From positions 1-40,654 of the forward strand of contig NZ_JAFKFW010000037.1 in the NCBI RefSeq assembly GCF_017308015.1: a stretch of DNA of 40,654 nucleotides. Direction: 5' to 3'. Each line of letters starts with the position of its first letter. Position 1 is the first letter of the stretch. This DNA is from Allobosea sp. GTDB lineage: Bacteria > Pseudomonadota > Alphaproteobacteria > Rhizobiales > Beijerinckiaceae. A model generated the notes under the pieces. The model did no database searches and was not told the DNA's origin. It saw only the letters and a list, made by a program, of their open reading frames with translations. Positions 23,987 to 33,205 of this stretch are shown here, piece after piece. The position numbers and the translations under genes were made by a program.

Positions 23987-24204
23987 TTCAACACTCAGGC
24001 GCGCTTGCTCATGCGCGCTTCCCCCCCGGCACGCGGCCCGCAGCGCGCTCTTGCCGTTATCCTCCCAGATGCCGTGTCACACATCGCCTTCGACCCGGGT
24101 TGCGTCGGTCACGAAGCGGCTGGTCTCGAGGCTGCACGCCGCGCCGAAGCCTTGCCTGGAAGCCGCCCATGGCGCGCAGTTTAGCACGACGCCGGCAAAG
24201 CTCA

Positions 24205-24233
24205 TTGACGCAGCGCAAATTCGCTGCTTCATT
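24205..24233 (+). promoter_or_regulatory. candidate promoter and operator of the ten-gene operon
   Basis: TTGACG (24205-24210) is a good -35; after 17 bases the -10 position reads TTCATT, a poor match. Overlapping the spacer is a perfect 6-bp inverted repeat, GCAGCG (24210-24215) and CGCTGC (24222-24227), around CAAATT. A regulator bound there would cover the promoter; the LysR protein encoded inside the operon is a candidate. Confidence 0.4.
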
Positions 24234-24264
24234 CGCATAAAGCATCAAGCAATGGAGTTGATGC

Positions 24265-24759
24265 ATGAAAGGGATTGCCATGGCCCAGCCCGCCACCCCT
24301 GAGGCGTCTCCCTGGCTCGCCGCCGCCACCTCGGCCGCCGCAAGCTCGCGCAGCACGATTTTCGAGATGAGCCAGCAGGCCGAAAGCGCGGTGATCGACC
24401 CGCGCGATCCTGGCGGTTTTCCCTCCGCCTGGCGCCGCGCCGTCGCCGCCCGGATCGCGACCCTGAACGCCTTGCCGGAGCTGGCCACCCACTATCTCTC
24501 CGACGTGGCCGACGCGACGCTACGCGGCCTCGCCGATCCCGCCTACGCCGGACGCGATGACCGCGAGCGCGGCGTCATCACCTTCATGGATCGGGTCGCA
24601 ACCCAGCCGCGCGACGTGCAGGCCGAGGAGATCGAGGCGCTCAAGGCGGCCGGCGTCGCCGAGGCTGACATCGTGCGGCTCTGCGAACTCAACGCCTTCA
24701 TGAGCTATCAGTGCCGCGTCCTCGCCGGGCTCGCGGCTCTCAAGGGAGCCTCAGCATGA
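24265..24759 (+). CDS. CMD-domain protein (Avi_7170-like), no CxxC
   Basis: Protein of 164 residues resembling, from memory, the family named CMD domain protein Avi_7170 (TIGR04029), which is found next to its AhpD-like partner. It is largely helical and Ala-rich. Unlike catalytic AhpD/CMD proteins it has no C-x-x-C; the only Cys residues are near the end (RLCELNAFMSYQCRV). GGAG precedes ATG 24265; ATG 24280 is an alternative. Its stop overlaps the next start by four bases (ATGA), so the two proteins are probably made in equal amounts and may form one complex. Role unknown. Confidence 0.75.
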   Translation: MKGIAMAQPATPEASPWLAAATSAAASSRSTIFEMSQQAESAVIDPRDPGGFPSAWRRAVAARIATLNALPELATHYLSDVADATLRGLADPAYAGRDDRERGVITFMDRVATQPRDVQAEEIEALKAAGVAEADIVRLCELNAFMSYQCRVLAGLAALKGASA

Positions 24760-25337
24760 GCCGCGTCGTGCATCGCTTCACCCGCAACGTGCCGGAATGG
24801 CAGCCGCGGATCACCCCGGTGGATCTCTCCAAGGCGAACCCCGAGCAGCTCGACGCGCTGAAGGTCACGCCTTCCAACACCAAGGTCTCGGACTACGTGC
24901 TGGTACTGGCACATGACCCGGAAACACTGGCCGTGCGCTCGCCGCTGTTCAACGGCATCATGTACGATCCCGGCGGGTTGAGCCGGGCCGAGCGCGAACT
25001 CGGGGCGATCGGCGCCTCGATCGTCAACCGCTGCATCTTCTGCGCCGCCGTGCATGCCGCCCGTCACGCGCAGCTCAGCAAGGACACCGCCGTCACCGAC
25101 GAATTGTTCGCCAATGGCGAGAAAGCCAAGCTCGGCCCGCGCGACCAGGCGATCTTCGATTATTCCGTCAAGCTCTCGCAATCGCCGCCGACCGTCACCG
25201 AGGCCGACACCGCCCGCCTGCGCGAGGCCGGGCTGAACGAGGCCGAGATCGTCGATCTCATTCTGTCCACGGCCCTGTTCGGCTGGGCCAACCGGCTGAT
25301 GCACATCCTCGGCGATCCGGTTCGCAAAGACGGGTGA
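24756..25337 (+). CDS. alkylhydroperoxidase/CMD-domain protein (Avi_7169-like)
   Basis: AhpD-fold protein of 193 residues. The redox motif is complete: C93-I-F-C96-A-A-V-H100, preceded by E81 in RERELGAIGAS, as in AhpD and related peroxidases. From memory it fits the family named alkylhydroperoxidase domain protein Avi_7169 (TIGR04030), reported as a steady neighbour of the preceding CMD protein and of peptide-type ABC transporters. The ATG at 24756 overlaps the previous stop (ATGA); the frame is open upstream to 24711 but that is shadow. The likely task is removal of a peroxide or oxidation of a thiol linked to the monooxygenase downstream; this is inference. Confidence 0.83.
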   Translation: MSRVVHRFTRNVPEWQPRITPVDLSKANPEQLDALKVTPSNTKVSDYVLVLAHDPETLAVRSPLFNGIMYDPGGLSRAERELGAIGASIVNRCIFCAAVHAARHAQLSKDTAVTDELFANGEKAKLGPRDQAIFDYSVKLSQSPPTVTEADTARLREAGLNEAEIVDLILSTALFGWANRLMHILGDPVRKDG

Positions 25338-25338
25338 G

Positions 25339-26295
25339 ATGAGCCGCCTCAAGATACTCGAGGCCTATCTGCAGGTCGCCTCGCTCGGCAGCGTCACGGC
25401 GGCAGCGAAGCATCTGGGCGTGTCCCAGCCTTCGGTCAGCCGCATGATCCAGGAGCTGGAGCGCGACCTCGGCCAGCCACTCTTCGAGCGTGTCGGCCAG
25501 CGGCTGGTGCTCACGCAGAAGGGCATGGTGCTGCGCGACGATGTCGAGCGGGCATTGGCCGGCTTCGTGAATCTGTGGGAACGCGCCCGCGAGGTGATCG
25601 GCGAGGCGGAGCCGCCCATCCGGATATCGGCCGTGTCCTCGCTCGCCTTCGGCCTGCTCACCGATGCCTGGAACGGGGCCGATGCACCCCGGCTCGCGAT
25701 CGAGGTCGAGAACCCCGATCGCGTGCAGAACGCGGTGATCTCCGGCAACGCCCAGCTCGGCGCCACCAGCGCGCCCCTGCTGCATCGCGACCTCGCGCTC
25801 GAATGGCTGGGCACCGCGCCTTGCGTGCTCGCCGTGCCGGAGACCGATCCGCTCGCACAGAGCGAGGGGCCGATCGACCTCCAGGCCCTTTCCGGGCGGG
25901 ACCTCGTCGGCATGTCCCTGCGCCGGGGTGTCCCGGCGCGCATCCGCGCAGCACTCAACGCGGCCGGCGTCGATGTCCGCGTCCGAATCCGCACGACCTC
26001 GACCATGAACGTATTGTCCTTCATCCGCGCCGGCGCCGGCATCGCCATCGTCGAGCCCCTGACGCTGACCGGCAACCCGACGCCCGGTATCCGCATTCTG
26101 CCGCTGGCGACGCCGATCCCCTATTGCTTCGGCGTCGTCACCGCGCGCGGCGTCACCATCTCCGACAAGGCCCGCGACCTGATCGCCGCGCTCAAGGCGA
26201 CGGCCCAGAAGCGGCTCGCCGATTTCACCCTGATTCCACCCGAAGAGCACCAGACGCTCCTCGCCTCGCTGACCAAACAGGAGACGCGGCTGTGA
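25339..26295 (+). CDS. LysR-family transcriptional regulator inside the operon
   Basis: Regulator of 318 residues with the helix-turn-helix in residues 1-60 (GSVTAAAKHLGVSQPSVSRMIQELERDLGQPLFERVGQ) and an effector domain starting at about 90 (IRISAVSSLAFGLLTDAW). It starts one base after the stop of the AhpD-like gene and its stop overlaps the next start (GTGA), so it is translated as part of the operon, not from a divergent promoter as most LysR genes are. That arrangement would give autoregulation as the operon is induced. The carboxy end is long and polar (PPEEHQTLLASLTKQETRL). Confidence 0.88.
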   Translation: MSRLKILEAYLQVASLGSVTAAAKHLGVSQPSVSRMIQELERDLGQPLFERVGQRLVLTQKGMVLRDDVERALAGFVNLWERAREVIGEAEPPIRISAVSSLAFGLLTDAWNGADAPRLAIEVENPDRVQNAVISGNAQLGATSAPLLHRDLALEWLGTAPCVLAVPETDPLAQSEGPIDLQALSGRDLVGMSLRRGVPARIRAALNAAGVDVRVRIRTTSTMNVLSFIRAGAGIAIVEPLTLTGNPTPGIRILPLATPIPYCFGVVTARGVTISDKARDLIAALKATAQKRLADFTLIPPEEHQTLLASLTKQETRL

Positions 26296-27746
26296 CGACG
26301 AACCAGGCCGGGTCGCCGGAAGGGCTGGCGGCGCTGAACCGGCGCGTCATCCGCGAACTCGAACTGCTGACCCTGCCGGCCGCGCCCTGGGTGCCGGAGC
26401 GGAGCGTGAACGGCGAACCGGTGCTCGACGTCGCGATCATCGGGGCCGGCATGGCCGGGCTCGCTGCGGCCGCGGCCTTCCGCAATATCGGCCTGCGCGC
26501 CGTCAATTTCGACCGGCGCCCACAGGGCTTCGAAGGGCCCTGGGCGACGACGGCGCGGATGGAGACGCTGCGCTCGCCCAAAACGCTGACCGGGCCGGCG
26601 CTCGGCATCCCCTCGCTGACCTTCCGCGCCTGGTACGAGGCACAGTTCGGCGCGGCCGACTGGGAGGCGCTCGACAAGATCCCGCGCCTGATGTGGATGG
26701 ACTATCTGCGCTGGTTCCGCGAGGTTCTCGCTCTCGATGTCCGCAACGGCCATGAGATCGCGATGATCCATCCCGGCCCCGAGCATGCGACGCTGGAAAT
26801 CGACGCCGCCGGCAGGCGCCAGCGCGTCCTCGCCCGCCATGTCGTGCTCGCAACCGGGCGCGACGGGCTCGGCGGCCCGGCCGTGCCGGAAATCGCGGAG
26901 AGCCTGCCGCGCGAGCGCTGGGCGCATTCCTCGGATGAGAACGACTATACGCAACTCCGTGGCAAGCGCGTCGCGGTGATCGGCGCCGGCGCCTCGGCGA
27001 TGGACAGCGCCGGCACGGCGCTCGAAGCGGGCGCGGCCAGTGTCGACCTGCTGATCCGCCGCCGCGACATTCCCCGCATCAACCGCGGCAAGGGCATGGG
27101 CCATCCCGGCTCGACCGCCGGCTACCGCCATCTGCCCGATGCCTGGAAATGGCGGATCAACAGTTACATCGCTCGCGAGCAGGTGCCGCCGCCGCGCGCC
27201 AGCGTGCTGCGCGTCTCACGCCATCCCAACGCCTTCTTCCGGCAAGGAACCGCGCTGATCTCGGCCCGGATGGACGGCGACGAGATCGTGGTCGAGACCA
27301 GCGTGGGTATGATGCGCTTCGACTTCATGATCTTCTCGACCGGGTTCAAGGTCGACTGGGGCAGCAGGCCCTTCCTCAAGGAGATCGCGGCCAGCGCCCG
27401 CAACTGGGTCGATCGCGGCGTGCCCGAGGATGCCGAACCCAGCCTCGGCGCCATGCCCGATCTCGGGCCTGCCTTCGAGTTCCAGCCGAAGGTCCCCGGC
27501 ACCTGCCCCGGGCTCGAGCGCATCCACTGCTTCTGCTATCCGGCGATGATGTCGCACGGCACAGTCTCCGGCGACATCCCCGCGATCAGCGACGGCGCAG
27601 AGCGGCTGTCACAGGCCATCGCCTCCAGCCTTTTCCGCGAGGATATCGAGGTTCACTTCCAGCGCGGCCAGGATTATGCCGAGCCGGAAATCTTCGGCGA
27701 CGAGTGGGTCCCGATCCTGCCCGAACCCGCGAAGGTGCCAGTCTGA
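26292..27746 (+). CDS. FAD/NAD(P)-dependent monooxygenase-like oxidoreductase
   Basis: Flavoprotein of 484 residues. Two dinucleotide-binding motifs are clear: FAD site DVAIIGAGMAGLAAAA (residues 46-61) and NADP site RVAVIGAGASAMDSAG (226-241), with the ATGR strand (187-190) between them. This is the layout of flavin-containing monooxygenases and Baeyer-Villiger-type enzymes, but neither class fingerprint (FxGxxxHxxxW/P) is present in clear form, so a ferredoxin-reductase-like function is also possible. The GTG at 26292 overlaps the LysR stop (GTGA); the frame is open much further upstream as shadow of the LysR gene. Its stop shares a base with the next start. It probably oxidises the compound imported by the adjoining ABC transporter. 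Confidence 0.83.
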   Translation: MTTNQAGSPEGLAALNRRVIRELELLTLPAAPWVPERSVNGEPVLDVAIIGAGMAGLAAAAAFRNIGLRAVNFDRRPQGFEGPWATTARMETLRSPKTLTGPALGIPSLTFRAWYEAQFGAADWEALDKIPRLMWMDYLRWFREVLALDVRNGHEIAMIHPGPEHATLEIDAAGRRQRVLARHVVLATGRDGLGGPAVPEIAESLPRERWAHSSDENDYTQLRGKRVAVIGAGASAMDSAGTALEAGAASVDLLIRRRDIPRINRGKGMGHPGSTAGYRHLPDAWKWRINSYIAREQVPPPRASVLRVSRHPNAFFRQGTALISARMDGDEIVVETSVGMMRFDFMIFSTGFKVDWGSRPFLKEIAASARNWVDRGVPEDAEPSLGAMPDLGPAFEFQPKVPGTCPGLERIHCFCYPAMMSHGTVSGDIPAISDGAERLSQAIASSLFREDIEVHFQRGQDYAEPEIFGDEWVPILPEPAKVPV

Positions 27747-28720
27747 TGCTCGGGTGGCTGCTCCAGCGCGTCGCGCAGGCGCTGCTCGTGATCTTCGCGA
27801 TGTCCCTCGTGGTCTTCCTCGGGCTGCATGCCGTCGGCAACCCCGCCGACCTGCTGCTGGCGCCGGACGCGACGCAGATCGACCGGGCGGAACTCGTGGC
27901 CAGGCTCGGCCTCGACCGGCCGCTCTGGGAACAGTATCTGAACTTCGCGGGCAGCGCCCTGCAGGGCGATCTCGGCCGCAGCTTCGTCTACAACGTGCCC
28001 GCCGTGACGCTGATCCTGCAGCGCCTGCCGGCGACGCTGGAACTTGCTTTCGCCGCGATGGTCTTCGCGATCATCATCGGCGTGCCGCTTGGGCTCTATG
28101 CGGGGCTCCATCCCGAGCGCCTGCTGTCGAAACTGATCCAGACCGGGAGCATCCTCGGTTTCTCGCTGCCGACGTTCTGGGTCGGGCTGCTGCTGATCAT
28201 GACCTTCAGCGTCTCGCTGGGCTGGCTGCCGGCGAGCGGACGCGGTGAGACAGTGCGCGTCTTCGGCGTCGAGTGGTCGTTCCTGACGCTGAACGGCTGG
28301 CGCCACCTGCTGCTGCCGGCGATCAACCTGTCGCTGTTCAAGGTCTCGCTGGTGATCCGGCTGACGCGGGCCGGTGTGCGCGAGGTGCTGCCGCTCGACT
28401 ATGTCCGCTTCGCGCGGGCCAAGGGCCTGCGCCGCGGCCGGATCGTGATGATGCATATCCTGCGCAACATCATGATCCCGCTGGTCACCGTGCTCGGGCT
28501 CGAACTCGGCTCGACCATCGCCTTTGCGGTGGTGACCGAGAGCATCTTCGCCTGGCCGGGCTCGGGCAAGCTCATCCTCGACAGCATCAACGCGCTCGAT
28601 CGGCCGGTGGTGATGGCTTACCTGCTGGTGGTGGTGACGCTCTTCGTCATCATCAACCTCATCGTCGACATTCTCTACCGCGTGCTCGACCCGCGCGTCC
28701 GCGAGGAGGCCTCGGCATGA
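27746..28720 (+). CDS. ABC transporter permease, DppB/OppB type
   Basis: Inner-membrane permease of 324 residues with six hydrophobic segments. The amino-terminal signature of the DppB type is intact (RVAQALLVIFAMSLVVFLGLHAVGNPADLLL), as is GLDRPLWEQYLNF and the cytoplasmic EAA-like loop DYVRFARAKGLRRGRIVMMHILRN (about 225-250). The ATG at 27746 shares a base with the previous stop (TGATG); its own stop overlaps the next start (ATGA). It forms the channel with the DppC-type protein encoded next. Confidence 0.92.
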   Translation: MLGWLLQRVAQALLVIFAMSLVVFLGLHAVGNPADLLLAPDATQIDRAELVARLGLDRPLWEQYLNFAGSALQGDLGRSFVYNVPAVTLILQRLPATLELAFAAMVFAIIIGVPLGLYAGLHPERLLSKLIQTGSILGFSLPTFWVGLLLIMTFSVSLGWLPASGRGETVRVFGVEWSFLTLNGWRHLLLPAINLSLFKVSLVIRLTRAGVREVLPLDYVRFARAKGLRRGRIVMMHILRNIMIPLVTVLGLELGSTIAFAVVTESIFAWPGSGKLILDSINALDRPVVMAYLLVVVTLFVIINLIVDILYRVLDPRVREEASA

Positions 28721-29615
28721 CCACGGTTCCCGCCGCCGCTTCGGCCCGCCGCCCGTCGAGCAGCGCGCTCCGCCGCTTCCTGCGCGCCCCTTCCGCGTGG
28801 ATAGGACTCGGCCTGATGATCCTGCTCGTGATCGGAGCCGTATTCGCACCGCAGATCGCGCCGCAAAACCCGTTCGATCTCGCCGCCATCGACGTGCTCG
28901 ACGCCCGGATGACGCCGGGTTCGGTCTCGTCGGGCGGAGACATCACCTATCTGCTCGGCACCGACGGGCAGGGGCGCGACCTGTTCTCGGCGATCCTCTA
29001 CGGCCTCAGGACGAGCCTCACCGTCGGCGTCGGCTCGGCCGCGCTCGCCGGAATCATCGGCATCCTGCTCGGGCTGATCGCGGCCTGGAGCGGCGGCTTC
29101 GTCGACGCGCTGATCATGCGGCTCGTCGATCTCATCATGTCGCTACCCTCGATCCTGGTCGCACTTCTGATGCTGGCGCTGCTCGGCAAGGGCATCGGCA
29201 ATGTCGTGCTGACGCTGGTCCTGCTGGAATGGGCCTATTACGCCCGCACGGCCCGCGCTCAGGCCCTGGTCGAGCGCAAGCGTGATTATTTCGAAGCCGC
29301 ACGAGGCCTGGGCCTGCCGATCTCGCGCATCCTGTTGCGCCATGTCCTGCCCAATTGTCTGCCGCCGCTCCTGGTCATCGCCGCCCTGCAGGTCGCGCGA
29401 GCCATCACGCTGGAAGCGACCCTCTCCTTCCTCGGCCTCGGCGTCCCGGTCACGCAGCCCTCGCTCGGCCTGCTCATCGCCAACGGCTTCCAGTTCATGC
29501 TGTCCGGCGAATATTGGATCAGCTTCTTTCCCGGCCTGACGCTGCTGACAGCCATCGTCGCGATCAATCTCGTCGGCGATCGCCTGCGCGAAGTGCTCGA
29601 CCCGAGGGCGCTGAA

Positions 29616-29619
<4 letters not shown>
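28717..29619 (+). CDS. ABC transporter permease, DppC/OppC type
   Basis: Inner-membrane permease of 300 residues. The amino end has the DppC-type first helix preceded by a basic cytoplasmic tail, the conserved [23 protein letters not shown] block (about 80-102), the cytoplasmic coupling loop [26 protein letters not shown] (about 188-213) and [11 protein letters not shown] near the end. Overlaps at both ends (ATGA) show tight translational coupling within the importer. Substrate class for this pair includes di- and oligopeptides, opines and glutathione. Confidence 0.92.
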
Positions 29620-30601
<982 letters not shown>

Positions 30602-30605
<4 letters not shown>

Positions 30606-31627
30606 CGAAGACCTCCACCCCTGCCGCTCCGGCGCTGGAGACGCGCAAGCTGACCCGGCATTTCGGCCGCCCGGCCGGGCTTGCCGTCAAGCTGCACCTG
30701 GCGAAGCGCCAGCCAATCATCCGGGCGCTCGACGGCATCGACCTGACCATCCCGACCGGCGAGTTCGTCGGGCTTGTCGGCGAATCCGGCAGCGGCAAGT
30801 CGACGCTGGGCCGCATCGCCGCCGGCCTGCTGCCACCCAGCACCGGCGAAGTCGAAGTATTCGGGCGCACGCCCCAGGGCGACCGCTCGGTGCATCGCGA
30901 CGTGCAACTGATCTTCCAGGATCCGCAGGCGAGCCTCAATCCGCGCATCCGCGTGGCCGAGGCGATCGGCGAGGCGCCGCTGGTCCATGGCATCGCCTCG
31001 CGCGCCGAGATCGACGACTATGTCTGCGCGCAGATGCGCCGGGCCGGGCTCGACCCCGCCTATCGCCAGCGCTTCCCGCACCAGTTTTCCGGCGGCCAGC
31101 GCCAACGCATCTCGATCGCGCGGGCGCTGGCGCTGCAGCCACGCTTCCTGGTCTGCGACGAATCCGTGGCGTCGCTCGACGTCTCGATCCAGGCGCAGAT
31201 CCTCAACCTGTTCATGCAGCTCCGGCGCGAGCTCGACCTCACCTATCTCTTCATCAGCCACGACCTGCGCGTCGTCCAGCACATCGCCGACCGCGTCGTG
31301 ATCATGTATCTCGGCCGCATCGTCGAGGATGCGCCGGCGGCCCGGTTCTTCGCCCATCCCAACCACCCCTATACGCAGGGCCTGCTGGCGGAGATTCCCG
31401 ACCTGAAGCAGCGCAGGCGCGTCTATGCCCCGGTGAAGGGCGAAATCCCGAGCCCGGCCGCACCGCCGCCAGGCTGCCACTTCCACCCTCGCTGTCCGGC
31501 CGCCTTCGACCGCTGCCGGATCGAGCGCCCGGTCCTGCGCACGATCGCGCCGGGCCATCGTTCCGCCTGCCACCTCAACGACGCCTCCGCGGTTCCAGCC
31601 CGCGCGCAAACAGGAGAGATCGCATGA
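30602..31627 (+). CDS. ABC transporter ATP-binding protein, DppF/OppF type
   Basis: Second ATPase, 341 residues. Walker [10 protein letters not shown] (about 61-69), signature FSGGQRQRISIARAL. Walker B reads FLVCDESVASLDVS, with Ser in the place where most family members have Pro (CDEPVSALDVS); the catalytic Glu is kept. The DppF carboxy extension with paired Cys is present (GCHFHPRCPAAFDRC...SACHL). It ends by overlapping the binding-protein gene start by ATGA. Together with the DppD-type protein it would energise the importer as a heterodimer. Confidence 0.92.
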
Positions 31628-33195
31628 CGACCAAACTGAGCACGTTCGCCCTCTCGGCTGCACTGAGCCTCGCGGCAGGCGCGGCCAGCGCAGAAGACCT
31701 GCGCATCGGCTTCGGCGATCCGGTCTCGGCAATCGACCCGCAGCTCAACAACCATGCCGGCGACCACTCGGTCTCGCAGCATTTCTGGTCGCGCCTCGTC
31801 GCGCAGAAGACCGAGGGCGGCGTGGTGCCCGACATCGCGGCATCCTGGAAGAACCTCTCGCCCAATACCTGGGAGTTCAAGCTGCGCGAGAACGCGGTCT
31901 GGACCGACGGCAAGCCGGTCACGGCCGAGGACGTCGCCTTCTCCTATGAGCGCGCCCAGGCCGTGCCAGGCTCCGTCGCCAGCTTCAAGGGCTTCCTGCG
32001 CAACGTGGCCAAGGTCGAGATCAAGGACCCGCATACGCTGATCATCACCAGCCGCGCGCCCGATCCGCTGCTGCCGATCAACATCTCCAGCGTCTATGTC
32101 GTCAGCAAGCATGTCGGCCAGACCGCCACGACGGACGATTACAACAGCGGCAAGGCGATGGTCACCGACGGCCCCTACGCCTTCGTCAGCTATACGCCCG
32201 GCGACCGCATCGAGATGAAGCGCAACGAGCGCTTCTGGGGCCCGAAACCCGAATGGGAGAAGGTCAACTACCGCTATATCGCCAATCCTGCGGCGCGCAC
32301 CGCCGCCCTGCTCTCGGGCGATGTCGACGTGATCGACAAGGTCTCCTTCTCCGATATCGAGAAGCTGGAGAAGAATCCCAAGGTCAAGGTCTGGTCCTAT
32401 CCGGGCCTGCGCGCGCTGATCATGCAGCCGAGCTTCAACCCGAACCCGTCGAAATTCCTCACCGACAAGGCCGGCAAGCCGCTCGACAAGAACCCGCTGC
32501 TCGACGTGCGCGTCCGCCAGGCACTCAACATCGCGATCAACCGCGAGGCGATCGCCGACCGAGTCGCGCGTGGCGGCGTCACGGTCGCGACGCAGTGGAT
32601 GCCGGCCGGCAGTTTCGGCTACGATCCCGACCGCTCCAAGATCGACGTCGACCCCAACAAGGCCAAGGCCCTGCTGACCGAGGCCGGCTATCCCAACGGC
32701 TTCAAGCTGACCATGCATGTGCCAGGCGAACGCTACCCGCTGGCGCCCGAGACCGCGCAGGCGATCGCCCAGTTCTGGACCCGCATCGGCGTCGAGACGC
32801 AGGTCGAGGTCGTGCCCTTCTCGGTCTATTCCGGCGCGGCCAACAAGAACGAATATGCGATGAGCATGATCGGCTGGGGCAACGGCACCGGCGAGGGCAC
32901 CTATGCGATGACCGCGATCCTCGCGACCGTCGATCCGGCCAAGGGTCTGGGCGCCTCGAACTGGGGCCGCTACAGCAACCCGAAGCTGGACGAGGCCCTC
33001 GCCAAGGCCGGCGCCGAGTTCGACGACGCCAGGCGCGAGGCGATCATCAAGGACGCGGTCAAGGTCGTGATGGACGATGTCGGGATCATGCCGCTGTACC
33101 ACTACAAGAACATCTGGGCGAGCCGCCCGGACCTGAAGGTCGTGCCCTGGCACAGCGACCGCACGGTCGCGATGCAGGTCAGCAAGGCCAAGTAA
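31624..33195 (+). CDS. ABC transporter peptide/opine-type substrate-binding protein
   Basis: Periplasmic binding protein of 523 residues of the extracellular solute-binding family 5. Signal peptide residues 1-23 (ending AASA, then EDLRIG). Landmarks: AIDPQLNNHAGDHSV, DIAASWKNLSPNTWEFKLRENAVWTDGKPVTAEDVAFSYERA, and INREAIADRVARGG. No lipobox, so it is soluble. The gene is last in the importer, whereas family members are often first; its stop is 10 bases before the hydrolase gene. Ligand cannot be read from the sequence, but the AhpD and monooxygenase neighbours argue against an ordinary nutritional peptide. Some homologues in this setting are described in the TIGR04028 group, which I recall but did not check. 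Confidence 0.9.
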   Translation: MTTKLSTFALSAALSLAAGAASAEDLRIGFGDPVSAIDPQLNNHAGDHSVSQHFWSRLVAQKTEGGVVPDIAASWKNLSPNTWEFKLRENAVWTDGKPVTAEDVAFSYERAQAVPGSVASFKGFLRNVAKVEIKDPHTLIITSRAPDPLLPINISSVYVVSKHVGQTATTDDYNSGKAMVTDGPYAFVSYTPGDRIEMKRNERFWGPKPEWEKVNYRYIANPAARTAALLSGDVDVIDKVSFSDIEKLEKNPKVKVWSYPGLRALIMQPSFNPNPSKFLTDKAGKPLDKNPLLDVRVRQALNIAINREAIADRVARGGVTVATQWMPAGSFGYDPDRSKIDVDPNKAKALLTEAGYPNGFKLTMHVPGERYPLAPETAQAIAQFWTRIGVETQVEVVPFSVYSGAANKNEYAMSMIGWGNGTGEGTYAMTAILATVDPAKGLGASNWGRYSNPKLDEALAKAGAEFDDARREAIIKDAVKVVMDDVGIMPLYHYKNIWASRPDLKVVPWHSDRTVAMQVSKAK

Positions 33196-33205
33196 GGACA
33201 CTGCC

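Larger units (their letters stand above)
23836..24264. other. 429-base non-coding stretch with palindromes
   Basis: No convincing gene lies between the amidohydrolase and the next operon. The open frames here (for example 23912-24184 on the plus strand) have no coding character or recognisable product. The left half holds the nested palindromes described separately; the right half carries the promoter region of the ten-gene operon. On the minus strand, around 24100, a short fragment reading LETSRFVTDATRVEGDV looks protein-like but ends at a stop, so a small gene remnant cannot be ruled out. Confidence 0.6.

Noticed and set aside
23912-24184. A 90-residue frame in the gene-free stretch
   Set aside because: Starts before the palindromes, runs through them, has no ribosome-binding site and no recognisable product.
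25575-27746. A 723-residue frame suggesting a regulator-oxidoreductase fusion
   Set aside because: The first part is the LysR gene out of frame, low in complexity; GTGA at 26292 is the natural start.
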